Of a DNA stretch of 64,000 nt, positions 9,101 through 17,073 are shown piece by piece; positions within the stretch are counted from its first letter, which is position 1; each line of letters begins with the position of its first letter. The stretch comes from Geobacteraceae bacterium GWC2_55_20 (GTDB lineage: Bacteria; Desulfobacterota; Desulfuromonadia; Geobacterales; Pseudopelobacteraceae): the NCBI GenBank assembly GCA_001802125.1, contig MGZK01000149.1, forward strand, positions 1 through 64,000. The letters are read 5' to 3'. The translations under genes were made by a program, and so were the position numbers. The notes beneath the pieces were generated by a model. It was not told the DNA's origin and searched no databases. It saw only the letters and a program-made list of their open reading frames with translations.

Positions 9101-9343
9101 CTTGATCTCCCACAGCTTGGCCTCGAACGGCTTGACCACCCGTTCCTGAACCTCCTGTGGCGACGAACCGGGCATGGGCAGATAAACGTCCACCATCGGT
9201 ACGCTGATCTGTGGTTCTTCCTCGCGAGGGGTCATCTTGATCGCAAAGAAGCCCAGAAGCAACGAGGCAATTACAATCAACGGAGTCAGCTTGGAGTCGA
9301 TGAAGGCCCTGGCTATTTTTCCAGCAAAACCGAGATTTTGCAT
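6131..9343 (-). CDS. RND efflux pump, inner-membrane transporter subunit
   Basis: The protein has 1070 residues, the usual size of AcrB/CusA-type pumps. One membrane helix lies at about 18-36, a large periplasmic loop follows, then a block of helices at about 345-540, a second periplasmic loop, and C-terminal helices at about 890-1040. The helix with G-I-L-V-D-D-A-I-V-V-V-E-N carries the acidic residues of the proton relay. It uses the proton gradient to drive substrates through the adaptor and outer-membrane channel encoded upstream. The substrate cannot be read from sequence; the form is closer to the HAE/CzcA mixed family than to a specific metal pump. A strong GGTGGAG site overlaps the adaptor stop, three bases away. 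Confidence 0.93.
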   Translation of the reverse strand: MQNLGFAGKIARAFIDSKLTPLIVIASLLLGFFAIKMTPREEEPQISVPMVDVYLPMPGSSPQEVQERVVKPFEAKLWEIKGVEYLYSMSRPGMGIITVRFLVGQPMEESLVKLYNKVMSNRNVLPPGAGEPLVSPKSIDDVPILALTLWSERYDHGTLRALAMELCDQLKKSENSAEAKITGGLARQVRVTLDAPRMAGYGLSPLQVAGALQKGNSTLSSGSFAVADRETLVESVGFLENADAVKQLVVGVHGGKPVYLSDVAQVQDGVQEPQDYVFMGLGPSASHKNLTGNPKQDYAAVTVSVAKRKGANATWVAEDLVKKVESLKGKLIPSDVQVTITRNYGETAKEKNNELLFHMFLAAISVTILIAIFMGWRAGAVAAIAIPVTLALTMLIFYLIGYTLNRITLFALIFSIGILVDDAIVVVENIHRYFTTTVMKPLEAAIKAVDEIGNPTVLATFAVIASILPMGFVGGLMGPYMRPIPVGASMAMLFSMLIAFTVTPYFAFRFMKGESHHGSDVQAEDSKLTLFYRKWMGKLIHQKPLRYGFLTMVAILLLFSCSLIYFKAVTVKMLPFDNKNELQVIIDAPDGTSLEHTARITREMGDALRGVPEVTDFQMYVGASAPFNFNGLVRHYYLRKASNLADIQVNLLPKEERKDQSHDTAKRIRPLVKAIADKYGARVKVAEIPPGPPVLATLVAEIYGPDDGSRAGVAGKVRDILKRTAGVVDVDMYREDDQSKATFVVDREKAALSGISVDDVARTLAIALGGQSVGILHLPREKEPVAIHLRLPVGQRSSVASLSTINVPGSRGLVPLSQLVRVTTGTEQKTLYRKNLKNVIYVIGDVAGQIEAPVYAILKMQKEIKALPTPDGSKIEVLASRQPWSEEKMGMKWDGEWHITYEVFRDLGIAFVAVMVLIYVLVVAWFKDFTTPLVIMAPIPLTLIGILPGHAAFGAFFTATSMIGFIALAGIIVRNSIILIDFAEMKRREGMALDEAIIEAGAVRFRPMLLTGAAVVVGSFVIVFDPIFQGLALAMMFGEIASTTLSRVTIPILYYMVQNWKERHQKVKEA

Positions 9344-9346
9344 AGT

Positions 9347-10462
9347 CTACTCCACCTTTGCCCCTTCGCTTACCTTTTCGGCGCCCGAAACCACGACGCG
9401 CTCACCGGCAGACAAACCGGACAGAATCTCGACCCTGTCGCCAATTGTCTTGCCGGGCTTCACCAGACGCATGCGGGCAACATTCTGACTGTCAACGACC
9501 CATACCGAGGTCAGATTGCCGCGTTCAATAACCGCGCTTTTAGCCATCACCAGACCGTCAACGGAGTTACCGAGCATAATGGAGCCTCTTCCGAACATGC
9601 CGGACTTGAGCAGCCTGCCGCCCAGATTTATCTTGGCTATGAAAGTGCGGCTGACCGGATCGGCGGAGGGAACAATCTCACTTATTTTCGTGCTAAAAGT
9701 GCTGCCGGTGGCATCCAGGCTCACCTGAGTCACCGTGCCGGGCCTGACCCTGGCGGCCATGGATTCCGGGATGGCCAGTTCCAGCTGGTAGCTCCCCTCG
9801 TCCTCGATGGTCATCAGTGGTTGGGCGGGGAATACAGTGCCCCCCAGATCTGCCTGCTTGCTGGTGATAATACCCGAGATCGGCGCGATTATCCTGGTGT
9901 AGCCGGCCATGGTTCCAGCCGCCCGTGATCCTTCCTGAGCCTGATTCAAACGGGCTTCGGCCCTGGATACACCATGGGCTGCCAATTCCCGTTCAGTCTG
10001 CTTGACGTCAAACTCCTGGCGACTGATGGCCTGTTCACTAAAGAGCTTGCTGAAACGGTCAAAAGTGGTATCGGCCAACTTTTTTCTGGACTGGGCCTCC
10101 TCGAGAGCACGGCGGGCCTCGTCAATACCGGCGGAGGCAACCGCGGCGGTAGCCTGGTTTTCCATGGCATCCAGCCGGGCCAAAACCTGCCCCTTCCGCA
10201 CCCGGTCCCCTTCACGGACCTTGAGCACACTGATAACGCCGGGAACGCGTGCCGATACAACCGCGCTGGTTCTGGCGCGTACCGTACCGACCACATCCAG
10301 CATCTCCGGTACGGCAGCAGTCCGGATTGTTTCCAGGGCAATTCCCTTGACCAAAACCGCCGGGCTTTTTTGGTTCTTGTCCGATTCATGCTTGTTTGCG
10401 CATCCGCCGCCAACAAGTGCAATTGCCAGCAGAATTGCCATAATCGGCATTTGATTGATCAT
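9347..10462 (-). CDS. RND efflux periplasmic adaptor (membrane fusion protein)
   Basis: The protein has 371 residues with a hydrophobic leader ending G-G-G-C-A-N, an atypical but likely lipoprotein signal, so it would be anchored by lipid on the periplasmic face. It has the adaptor order: beta-barrel start, lipoyl half (V-R-x-G-D-x-V-x-K-G-Q-x-L-A), alpha-helical hairpin (about 100-180), second lipoyl half (I-I-A-P-I-S-G-I-I), then the barrel and membrane-proximal domains. It bridges the pump and the outer-membrane factor. AGGAG precedes its ATG, which overlaps the stop of the upstream gene by four bases. Confidence 0.92.
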   Translation of the reverse strand: MINQMPIMAILLAIALVGGGCANKHESDKNQKSPAVLVKGIALETIRTAAVPEMLDVVGTVRARTSAVVSARVPGVISVLKVREGDRVRKGQVLARLDAMENQATAAVASAGIDEARRALEEAQSRKKLADTTFDRFSKLFSEQAISRQEFDVKQTERELAAHGVSRAEARLNQAQEGSRAAGTMAGYTRIIAPISGIITSKQADLGGTVFPAQPLMTIEDEGSYQLELAIPESMAARVRPGTVTQVSLDATGSTFSTKISEIVPSADPVSRTFIAKINLGGRLLKSGMFGRGSIMLGNSVDGLVMAKSAVIERGNLTSVWVVDSQNVARMRLVKPGKTIGDRVEILSGLSAGERVVVSGAEKVSEGAKVE

Positions 10463-11793
10463 TTGAGCATCTCCTTAAGAAATGTGCCGGAACTGTAATA
10501 GACACGTCCACCAGCCAGGGCATAGCCGGTTTCCATCTCCACCAGGTTGGCTCTGGACTGATTCAGGACGGTCTGAGCATCCAGCAATTCCAGCATGGTG
10601 GCCAAAGAGTTCTCATAACGTTTAGTTATCAGTCTCACGGTTTCCTCGGCATCCGCCAGCGCGTGCCGCGCAACTTCGAGGCGTTTGCCGGCCTCCTCGC
10701 GCCTAAGGAGACTTTCCTTCAACTGATAACGCACTTCATTGGCCTTGTTATCAAACATCTCCCGTGCGGCCGAACGGGCGGCAATCGCCCTGGACCGTTC
10801 CGCACCCCGGCGAAATCCGTCAAAAAGCCGCCACTTAAGGGTTGCGCCAGCAATCCAGGCATCATTATCAATTCCGAACGGCGCATCCCTGGAGTTCAAT
10901 TGATAGGAAGCAAATGCTGCCAAAGAAGGCAGATACTCGCTATTTGCCAGCTTCACGGCAGCCTCGGACTTTTCAATTTCCGTTTGAAACTGCTTCAAAT
11001 CCGCCCTGGTTTCGAGAGCAAGCCTGGTGGTGTCGTCACTCAATAACATCGCCAATGTATTTTCCGGCTCAGTGGACACCTCAAAACTCTGGTCCTCCGG
11101 CCAACCGATGGTTATCGCCAATCGCAACTTGGCCAGCGTCAGGTTGTTTCCGGCGGTGATGAGCTGCTGCTCAACCATTGACAGGTGCGTACGGGCTCTC
11201 AGTTCATCCGATCGCAGCCCGATGCCGGCAGCCGTCCTGATCGTGGCAAGCCTCATATTTTCAAGGGCATCTGCCACCGCCTTGTCAGCGGCTTTGAGCT
11301 GTGCCTCCGACTTCCGGGTCTCCAAATAGAGGCTGAATACCTGAAAAGCGGTGTCCTGACGGGTCGATTCGAGTCCCAGTTCGGACTTTTCAGTTTCCTT
11401 GGCTGCAATCCTGGCAAGTGGAGACAGAGATGGCACATACAGCGGTTGCTGCAGTTGCAGAGTAGTCTTGAAATCCTGCCATGTGGAGGGATGATTCAGG
11501 TTATTGATCTTGAAATCGTCCTGACTGAAGCGCGACTGATCGAGTTTCATCATGAACGTCTGGGTTGGAGCGTTGGAAGCAGCCAGTGTCTCCTCCAGGG
11601 AGATCACCGGAAAATAGCGGGAATTGGCAATAATGCTCATTTGCCGGGCGGCGCTGACATCATGACCAGCAGCCCTTACAATATGGTTTTTTTCAAGAGC
11701 CCGGGATATTGCTTCTCTTACTGTAAGGGTCTGCGCTTCTACTTTCCCGGCCAGAAGCAGCAACAGGGTCGCTAAAAAATAACCAGCTTTCAT
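10459..11793 (-). CDS. TolC-family outer-membrane efflux protein
   Basis: The protein has 444 residues from the ATG at 11793 (GGAGCTGGAT upstream). The signal peptide ends at about V-E-A-Q, after which two repeated long helical-hairpin units typical of TolC channels follow (about 25-230 and 240-440), with the family's A-x-A-R-S-A and N-Q-S-R-A-N-L segments. It would form the outer-membrane duct for the pump encoded downstream. First gene of the three-gene operon, with a promoter and palindrome directly upstream. The longer in-frame start at 11850 falls inside the promoter and is rejected. Confidence 0.92.
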   Translation of the reverse strand: MKAGYFLATLLLLLAGKVEAQTLTVREAISRALEKNHIVRAAGHDVSAARQMSIIANSRYFPVISLEETLAASNAPTQTFMMKLDQSRFSQDDFKINNLNHPSTWQDFKTTLQLQQPLYVPSLSPLARIAAKETEKSELGLESTRQDTAFQVFSLYLETRKSEAQLKAADKAVADALENMRLATIRTAAGIGLRSDELRARTHLSMVEQQLITAGNNLTLAKLRLAITIGWPEDQSFEVSTEPENTLAMLLSDDTTRLALETRADLKQFQTEIEKSEAAVKLANSEYLPSLAAFASYQLNSRDAPFGIDNDAWIAGATLKWRLFDGFRRGAERSRAIAARSAAREMFDNKANEVRYQLKESLLRREEAGKRLEVARHALADAEETVRLITKRYENSLATMLELLDAQTVLNQSRANLVEMETGYALAGGRVYYSSGTFLKEMLK

Positions 11794-11808
11794 ATCCAGC
11801 TCCGATGT

Positions 11809-11834
11809 TAATATATGAAAAACAATATATATTA
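11809..11834. promoter_or_regulatory. Palindromic operator at the efflux operon promoter
   Basis: TAATATAT (11809-11816) and ATATATTA (11827-11834) form an 8-bp inverted repeat with a 10-bp spacer. It covers the -10 box and likely start of transcription, the position used by dimeric repressors such as TetR or MarR family proteins of efflux operons. No regulator gene is adjacent. Confidence 0.4.
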
Positions 11835-11850
11835 TGTTGGACGTTGTCAA
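11822..11850 (-). promoter_or_regulatory. Sigma-70-type promoter of the RND efflux operon
   Basis: Consensus TTGACA (11845-11850, minus strand) lies 17 bases from TATTGT (11822-11827). The leader before the ATG at 11793 is short, about 20-25 bases, and contains one arm of the palindrome. Confidence 0.55.
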
Positions 11851-11859
11851 GACATAAAA

Positions 11860-11888
11860 AAACGCCAGGGCATCGAGCCGTGGCGTTT
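11860..11888 (-). terminator. Terminator after pal
   Basis: An 8-bp stem AAACGCCA/TGGCGTTT (11860-11867 and 11881-11888) is followed on the minus strand by a run of T. It lies 24 bases after the pal stop codon and separates pal from the efflux operon. Confidence 0.8.
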
Positions 11889-11912
11889 CATAATTCCTGT
11901 TGTTTCGGGAAG

Positions 11913-12503
11913 TTATTTAACTACTACAAACTCGCTACGCCGGTTTTTTGCCCATGCGGCTTCATCGCTTCCCTGAACCGCCGGTTTTTCCTTACCGTAG
12001 CTGATGATGGAAAGCCGGTCTGGTTTTATGCCGAGGGTGACAAGGTACTGAAGTGACGATTTAGCACGACGCTCGCCCAGGGCCAGGTTGTATTCAGCCG
12101 AACCACGCTCGTCACAGTGGCCTTCGATCTGGATTTTCGCCTCGGGTTTTGATTTCAGCATGATCTCGGCGTTCTTCGAAAGAACGTCACGGGCATCCTG
12201 ACGCAGATCTGATTTGTCGAAATCAAAATAGATCGTTTCGAATGCCGCTTCCGCCACGGAAGACTTGGCAGCCTGCTGCTCAACCTGTTTCGCTGGAGCA
12301 ATCTCTTCCATCGGCTTGGCCTGCTCCACCGGTTTGGGCTGTTCCATTGGCTTTACTTCCGGCTTGGCAGCCTCAACCTTGGCCGGCTCAGCCTTCGGCA
12401 CAATACCTTCTTCACCTTTTACAACTTCCTTGTTTGCACAACCGCCGATCAGCAGTGCGGCCAAGGCGATCCCGGTTAACAGAGCTAACATGTTTTTTCT
12501 CAT
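11913..12503 (-). CDS. pal: Peptidoglycan-associated lipoprotein Pal
   Basis: The protein has 196 residues. The lipoprotein signal ends in L-I-G-G-C-A-N-K with the lipidated cysteine at 22. Residues 30-85 are a Pro/Lys/Glu/Ala-rich linker, longer than in E. coli Pal. The OmpA-like domain (about 90-196) has F-D-F-D-K-S-D-L-R and the peptidoglycan-binding stretch G-H-C-D-E-R-G-S-A-E-Y-N. It anchors the outer membrane to the wall and is the partner of TolB, encoded just upstream. The Shine-Dalgarno is AGGAG. Confidence 0.95.
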   Translation of the reverse strand: MRKNMLALLTGIALAALLIGGCANKEVVKGEEGIVPKAEPAKVEAAKPEVKPMEQPKPVEQAKPMEEIAPAKQVEQQAAKSSVAEAAFETIYFDFDKSDLRQDARDVLSKNAEIMLKSKPEAKIQIEGHCDERGSAEYNLALGERRAKSSLQYLVTLGIKPDRLSIISYGKEKPAVQGSDEAAWAKNRRSEFVVVK

Positions 12504-12563
12504 ACGATTCTCCTTGTGCTGTCAAATGAGGCGCAACGCCTTGAAATCATCAAATTCTGGTGA

Positions 12564-12591
12564 ATTATACATAACATCGTTAGTTTTGCAA
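12564..12591 (-). promoter_or_regulatory. Sigma-70-type promoter of pal
   Basis: TTGCAA (12586-12591, minus strand) and a perfect TATAAT (12564-12569) are separated by 16 bases in the 123-base tolB-pal gap. It gives pal its own transcription in addition to any read-through from tolQRAB. Confidence 0.5.
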
Positions 12592-12626
12592 TCTATAATA
12601 ACAAAAAACACATTTGATCAAGCACT

Positions 12627-13904
12627 TCAGCGCGGCGACCAGACCGGTTGGGAATATCCGCCCTTCGACTGGCTGACCCTCGTCTGGCCGCTGCCGTCTG
12701 CCCTCATCACGTAGATCCCGTCACCACCGCTTCGCTTTGAGCTGAAGGCGATAAACCTTCCATCCGGTGACCAGGTCGGATTTTCATTGCTCCCTTCACT
12801 GGTCAACTGGGTATCTCCGCTACCGTCCGGGTTGATGGTATAGATCTGAAAACCTCCCTGAGATCGGGTATAGGCGATCCTGTCCCCTTTGGGGGACCAG
12901 CGCGGGTTAACATTGTAACCGCCGGACGTGGTCAGGCGCCTGACATTGCCACCCCCTGAGTCCATTACAAATATCTGGGGTTTTCCAAGGCGATCGGAAA
13001 CAAACACAATCTGCCTGCCGTCCGGCGACCACCCGGGATACACCTCCAGCGCGGAACTTACCGTGAGGCGAACGGGATTGCCGCCGTCCTTGCCGATCGT
13101 GTAGATTTCAGCATCTCCATCCTTGCTGAGCGCCAGGGCGATTTTACTTCCGTCAGGAGACCAGCTTCCGGTAATGTTCAGCCCCCTGCGGCTGGAAAGC
13201 GGCACCTCAGCGGTACTGGACAGCGCACGCCGGTAGAGGTCAGGGTTGCCGCGCTTGTATGAGGTAAAGATTATTTCCCTGCCATTCGGGGCAAAATCAG
13301 GATTGAGATTAATGGAACCGTTTCTGGTCAACGGGAGCAGGTTACGCCCATCCCAATCCATGATCGAAATTTCCTTGTTTCCTGACTGGGCCGACACAAA
13401 TGCGATCCTGGAGGTGAAGCACCCTTTTTCTCCGGTGACCGTCAGGAGCATTTCATCGGCAAAAGAGTGAGCAAAACGCCGCAATTCCTTCGCCTTTCCC
13501 AGATAACGTCTGGCAGTCATCATTTTCCGGTTGGGAACATCATACAGACGGAACTCAACCGTCAATTCATCACCCTTAAAACTGTACTCACTACGCACCA
13601 GCAGGTCGTAACCGCCATTGATCCAGGGCGTGAAATCGGTATCCGCAGCCGTTATCCCGGTGGAAAGCGGCTGCAGCCCACTACTCTCCGCAGCAACCAC
13701 ACCGGACATGTTCATGTCAAATTGTAAAACTTCGGATATTTCCCTGCCAGGTTCGACGGAGGATGATGCGGACAGCGCATGCGATGTGTCAACAGCCATT
13801 TTCATCTGGCGGTTGCCGGGGGCTGTAACCTCTATATAACCCGATTGCGCCCCAATAATTGACGGCAAGGCCAGAAAAAACACTAAACAGAGAAGATAAC
13901 GCAT
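12627..13904 (-). CDS. tolB: TolB, periplasmic beta-propeller of the Tol-Pal system
   Basis: The protein has 425 residues from the ATG at 13904, with GAGG five bases upstream. A signal peptide (M-R-Y-L-L-C-L-V-F-F-L-A-L, cleaved near I-I-G-A-Q) is followed by an N-terminal domain of about 130 residues. A six-bladed propeller follows, built of repeats with the W-S-P-D-G-x-x-I-x-F signature (seen at least six times from about 240 to 425). TolB binds Pal and links it to TolA during constriction and outer-membrane maintenance. The start lies 7 bases after the tolA stop. The longer in-frame start at 14015 would overlap tolA and lacks support. Confidence 0.94.
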   Translation of the reverse strand: MRYLLCLVFFLALPSIIGAQSGYIEVTAPGNRQMKMAVDTSHALSASSSVEPGREISEVLQFDMNMSGVVAAESSGLQPLSTGITAADTDFTPWINGGYDLLVRSEYSFKGDELTVEFRLYDVPNRKMMTARRYLGKAKELRRFAHSFADEMLLTVTGEKGCFTSRIAFVSAQSGNKEISIMDWDGRNLLPLTRNGSINLNPDFAPNGREIIFTSYKRGNPDLYRRALSSTAEVPLSSRRGLNITGSWSPDGSKIALALSKDGDAEIYTIGKDGGNPVRLTVSSALEVYPGWSPDGRQIVFVSDRLGKPQIFVMDSGGGNVRRLTTSGGYNVNPRWSPKGDRIAYTRSQGGFQIYTINPDGSGDTQLTSEGSNENPTWSPDGRFIAFSSKRSGGDGIYVMRADGSGQTRVSQSKGGYSQPVWSPR

Positions 13905-13911
13905 GAAAACC

Positions 13912-14685
13912 TCATTTTCCACGAGTGGGAGTGATCCCCTGTGGTTTGAAAACAAACACACCTTCGAACAGCTTTTTGCCGGGAGGGGGGGGGAACTTCT
14001 CGCTGGCCATATCAATGGCGCGCATCACCGCCAGCTCGAAGGCGCGGTCACCACTGCTGCGCTCGGATACACGCCGGGACAGCTTGCCGCTGGAGTCAAT
14101 AAACAGCCTCACGATCATTTCCGGGTTTTTGCTGGAATAGCTGATGGTGTTACGAAAGGCATCTTTCAGGCGGGACTGGATATAGGCGGTATAATCACTC
14201 CCCTGCTCCGTGCCGCCGGCGGCAGGCATTCCGGACCGGCCGCTACCGGAAGTCTTGAGCTTGCTGCGCAGCCGCTCCAAGACAGCCTCCTCGCGGCGGG
14301 CTTCGGCACTTCTCGCTATTTTAGCAATACGCTCATCCAGCGCGGCATCTGCATTTGCATCGGGACTCTTTGCGGTCTTGGCATCCGGCTTGGCTGGTGT
14401 TGCTCCCTGTTTGGCCTTCTCGGGCAGACTCATTTCTCTCGGCGGGATGACGGGTGGAGGTGGAGATATTTCAGCCTCGTTTCCCTTTTGCACCGGGCTG
14501 CCGGCACGCGGATCAGCCACCGGCAGGTTGACCACATCCACGTAATATGTCTCCTGGACAACCATGTTCACCGGAAACAATTTACCCCACCACAGCAGCA
14601 ATAAAAAAACCGTCAAGTGAATGACGGTGGAAACGATGCAACTGACACCCATGCCGGTGTCTGCTCTGGACTGCCGAGAGTTCAT
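13912..14685 (-). CDS. tolA: TolA/TonB-like energy-transducing protein
   Basis: The protein has 257 residues. A single N-terminal membrane anchor (about 18-36) contains the S-x3-H motif of TolA/TonB (S-T-V-I-H) used to contact TolQ-TolR. A proline-rich and then charged, Ala/Arg/Glu-rich helical stretch spans 75-150. The C-terminal TonB/TolA domain (about 170-257) has Y-x-x-x-I-Q-S-R-L-K and the V-x-R-L-F-I-D-S-S-G-x-L strand. It is shorter than E. coli TolA. It spans the periplasm to reach Pal/TolB. The ATG shares one base with the tolR stop (TAATG). Confidence 0.88.
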   Translation of the reverse strand: MNSRQSRADTGMGVSCIVSTVIHLTVFLLLLWWGKLFPVNMVVQETYYVDVVNLPVADPRAGSPVQKGNEAEISPPPPVIPPREMSLPEKAKQGATPAKPDAKTAKSPDANADAALDERIAKIARSAEARREEAVLERLRSKLKTSGSGRSGMPAAGGTEQGSDYTAYIQSRLKDAFRNTISYSSKNPEMIVRLFIDSSGKLSRRVSERSSGDRAFELAVMRAIDMASEKFPPPPGKKLFEGVFVFKPQGITPTRGK

Positions 14686-15098
14686 TATTTGGCTGCCGGT
14701 TCCGTCACCATGCCGAGACGTTCGATACCGGCACCCTTGATATCGGCCATTGCCCGGACAACTTCGCCGTACGGCACACCGGCGTCAGCCTTGAGAAAGA
14801 CCTCTTTCTTGGCTCGCGAGGCAAACATGGTTGTGAGGCTTGACCTGAGGTCACCGATCTGCACCTCATCCTTGTTGATGTAAACCTTGCCCGACTTGTC
14901 AACACTGACCACAACCGCCTCTTCCGCCGGAGTCATGGCCTTGGTATCGGCCTTGGGAAGATTGACCTGTACCCCCTGCTGCATCATCGGTGCGGTTACC
15001 ATAAAGATTACCAGAAGCACCAGCATGACATCAACCAGCGGGGTAACGTTGATTTCAGCCATCAAGCCGCGATTATCGTTCTGTCCTCCCATGGCCAT
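14685..15098 (-). CDS. tolR: TolR (ExbD-type) proton-channel subunit
   Basis: The protein has 137 residues. The N-terminal sequence A-E-I-N-V-T-P-L-V-D-V-M-L-V-L-L-V-I-F leads into the only membrane helix, and its aspartate is the essential proton-path residue of TolR/ExbD. The remainder is a periplasmic domain. It forms the motor with TolQ that energises TolA. It is 3 bases after tolQ and one base overlapped with tolA. Confidence 0.93.
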   Translation of the reverse strand: MAMGGQNDNRGLMAEINVTPLVDVMLVLLVIFMVTAPMMQQGVQVNLPKADTKAMTPAEEAVVVSVDKSGKVYINKDEVQIGDLRSSLTTMFASRAKKEVFLKADAGVPYGEVVRAMADIKGAGIERLGMVTEPAAK

Positions 15099-15101
15099 GG
15101 T

Positions 15102-15773
15102 CTACTTCCCCGCTATGTTACGCTGAACTATATTCAGGAATTCTGTGGAAAAATTGTCCATTTCCTTGATCAGCACCCGGATTTTATGCTGGAAATGGTT
15201 ATAGGCCATGACAGCGGGAATAGCGGCTACCAGGCCGATTGCGGTTGCGATCAGCGCCTCGGCAATTCCGGGGGCGACAACGGCCAGCGACGCGGAACCG
15301 GTACGTCCGATCCCTTCAAAAGCGGTCATGATGCCCCATACCGTTCCGAACAGCCCGATAAAAGGGGAGGTTGAACCGGTGGTGGCGAGAAAGGTCAGGT
15401 ATTTTTCAAGACGAGTGATCTCGGAATTGGTGGCGCGGCGTAACGCGCGGGACACGTTTTCAACCCCGCCGAGATCGGTGCTTAGTGCGCTGCCTTCGCT
15501 GACACCACCGCCTTCGACAACCTTCTTGAGCTCGCCGTACCCCTCGTTGAACAGTACCGTCAATGGAGAGCTGGCAAAACGGTCCACCTGCGATGCGATG
15601 GCATCAAAACGCTTGGACTTCCAGAAAAAATCCATGAACCGGACTGACTCGCTGTTGGCCCGGTGGACCTGAAACAGTTTGAACATGATGATAGCCCACG
15701 AGACCACCGAAAAACCGATCAAGATCAGCAAAACAATTTTTACAATCAGGCCTGTGCCGGTCAATAAGGCCAC
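15102..15773 (-). CDS. tolQ: TolQ (ExbB-type) proton-channel subunit
   Basis: The protein has about 223 residues with three membrane helices: one near the N-terminus (about 5-25) and two in the second half (about 130-155 and 165-190). The sequence P-F-I-G-L-F-G-T-V-W-G-I in the second helix is the family signature. TolQ surrounds TolR and couples proton flow to TolA movement. A GTG at 15773 preceded by GGAGG with 8-base spacing is preferred; the in-frame ATG at 15788 overlaps that ribosome-binding site and has none of its own. It is the first gene of the tolQRAB operon. Confidence 0.93.
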   Translation of the reverse strand: MALLTGTGLIVKIVLLILIGFSVVSWAIIMFKLFQVHRANSESVRFMDFFWKSKRFDAIASQVDRFASSPLTVLFNEGYGELKKVVEGGGVSEGSALSTDLGGVENVSRALRRATNSEITRLEKYLTFLATTGSTSPFIGLFGTVWGIMTAFEGIGRTGSASLAVVAPGIAEALIATAIGLVAAIPAVMAYNHFQHKIRVLIKEMDNFSTEFLNIVQRNIAGK

Positions 15774-15806
15774 GGATGGTACCTCCATAAGCGTGATAAA
15801 GTCAAA

Positions 15807-15835
15807 AACCTAGTACTTCCAACGTGTCAAGTCAA
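15807..15835 (-). promoter_or_regulatory. Candidate promoter of the tolQRAB operon
   Basis: TTGACT (15830-15835, minus strand) and TAGGTT (15807-15812) are 17 bases apart. The -10 box is weak. The position, about 30-60 bases before tolQ, is appropriate. Confidence 0.35.
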
Positions 15836-15853
15836 GTGAAAACGAGCTTCAAC

Positions 15854-17065
15854 TCAACCACGATCACCGTTCAACCCGGTTGCAATACTGTCAAGAATCC
15901 TTTCAGCCAGCGCATCCTTGGACATCAAGGGACACTCCGCACTGCGGCCGTCCCTGAAAAGCAGCAGGGCACGGTTGTTCTCCGCATTGAATCCCGCGTC
16001 GGCCTGACTGACATCGTTTGCCACGATCATGTCAAGATTCTTTTCCTTCATTTTTTTTGCAGCATATTCAGCCAGGTTATCTGTCTCCGCGGCAAATCCG
16101 ACCAAGAACGGCCGCTGGTAGTCCATGGAGCCCAACCCCGCCAGTATATCCGGGTTTTTAACCAACTCAATGGTCATGGCATCATGTTGTTTCTTGAACT
16201 TGGTCGCCTTACGCTCGACAGGACGATAATCAGCCACGGCCGCCGCCTTGATAACCACATCACAGCTGCTTGCGTGCGACATGACCGCGGCCTGCATTTC
16301 ACAAGCGCTAACCACGAGGACAGACTCGACTCCGGTTGGCGCAGGCAGGCAGGTCGGACCGCTGACCAGTATCACACTCGCTCCGCGACGGACTGCTGCA
16401 CGCGCCAGGGCATACCCCATTTTCCCGGAAGAGTGATTGCTGATGTAGCGGACCGGATCGATTTCTTCACGGGTCGGACCTGCCGTAACCATGATCGTAC
16501 GCCCGGCCAGGTCCTTGACCGACAACGCCGCCAGAGCGGCCTCGAAGATTACCTCCGGCGCCGCCAGCTTACCTTGCCCTTCCCAGCCACAGGCCAGGGC
16601 TCCGCAGACCGGGGCGACAAACAGGTAACCCAGCCTGCCAAGCTTCGCTTCGTTTTCACGGTAAATCGGATTGGTATACATGTTGACATTCATGGCGGGA
16701 GCGATGAGAACCGGAGCCTTGGTGGCCATGACGGTGGTAGTGAGCATGTCATCGGCAATTCCACAGGCGATCTTTCCGATCACGTTGGCAGTAGCCGGGG
16801 CTACGATGAACAAATCGGCCCGGTCAGCCAGCGAAATGTGACCGATTTCCCTTTCGGAAATCAAGTTGAACAGTTCGGTATGGACAGGATTCGAAGAGAG
16901 TGTCTGGAATGTCAGGGGAGTAACGAATTCCTGGGCGGAACGTGTCATTACCACGTGTACATCCGCGCCGGCCTTGGTCAACAGCCTCAACAGCTCTATC
17001 GCCTTGTAGGCCGCAATACCACCGCTCACAGCCAGTATTACACATTTATCCTTAAGGTTATGCAC
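15854..17065 (-). CDS. coaBC: Bifunctional CoaBC (phosphopantothenoylcysteine synthetase/decarboxylase)
   Basis: The protein has 403 residues. The N-terminal flavoprotein decarboxylase (about 1-185) has S-G-G-I-A-A-Y-K, P-A-M-N-V-N-M and the substrate-clamp loop containing C-G-A-L-A-C-G-W-E-G-Q-G. The C-terminal ligase (about 190-403) has V-T-A-G-P-T-R-E-E-I-D-P-V-R, N-H-S-S-G-K-M-G and K-A-A-A-V-A-D. It converts 4'-phosphopantothenate, cysteine and CTP to 4'-phosphopantetheine, an essential step of coenzyme A synthesis. It starts with GTG, GAGG six bases upstream, and lies 8 bases after the hydrolase gene, so they are probably co-transcribed. Confidence 0.96.
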   Translation of the reverse strand: MHNLKDKCVILAVSGGIAAYKAIELLRLLTKAGADVHVVMTRSAQEFVTPLTFQTLSSNPVHTELFNLISEREIGHISLADRADLFIVAPATANVIGKIACGIADDMLTTTVMATKAPVLIAPAMNVNMYTNPIYRENEAKLGRLGYLFVAPVCGALACGWEGQGKLAAPEVIFEAALAALSVKDLAGRTIMVTAGPTREEIDPVRYISNHSSGKMGYALARAAVRRGASVILVSGPTCLPAPTGVESVLVVSACEMQAAVMSHASSCDVVIKAAAVADYRPVERKATKFKKQHDAMTIELVKNPDILAGLGSMDYQRPFLVGFAAETDNLAEYAAKKMKEKNLDMIVANDVSQADAGFNAENNRALLLFRDGRSAECPLMSKDALAERILDSIATGLNGDRG

Positions 17066-17073
17066 AAGAAACC

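Noticed and set aside
8483-9928. 481-residue plus-strand open frame over the RND pump and adaptor genes
   Set aside because: Shadow of the opposite-strand coding frame; the pump and adaptor are unmistakable, and this frame has no domain signatures.
13975-13990. G-run in tolA that might indicate a frameshift
   Set aside because: The frame is maintained through F-P-P-P-P-G-K-K and the C-terminal TonB-like domain continues normally.
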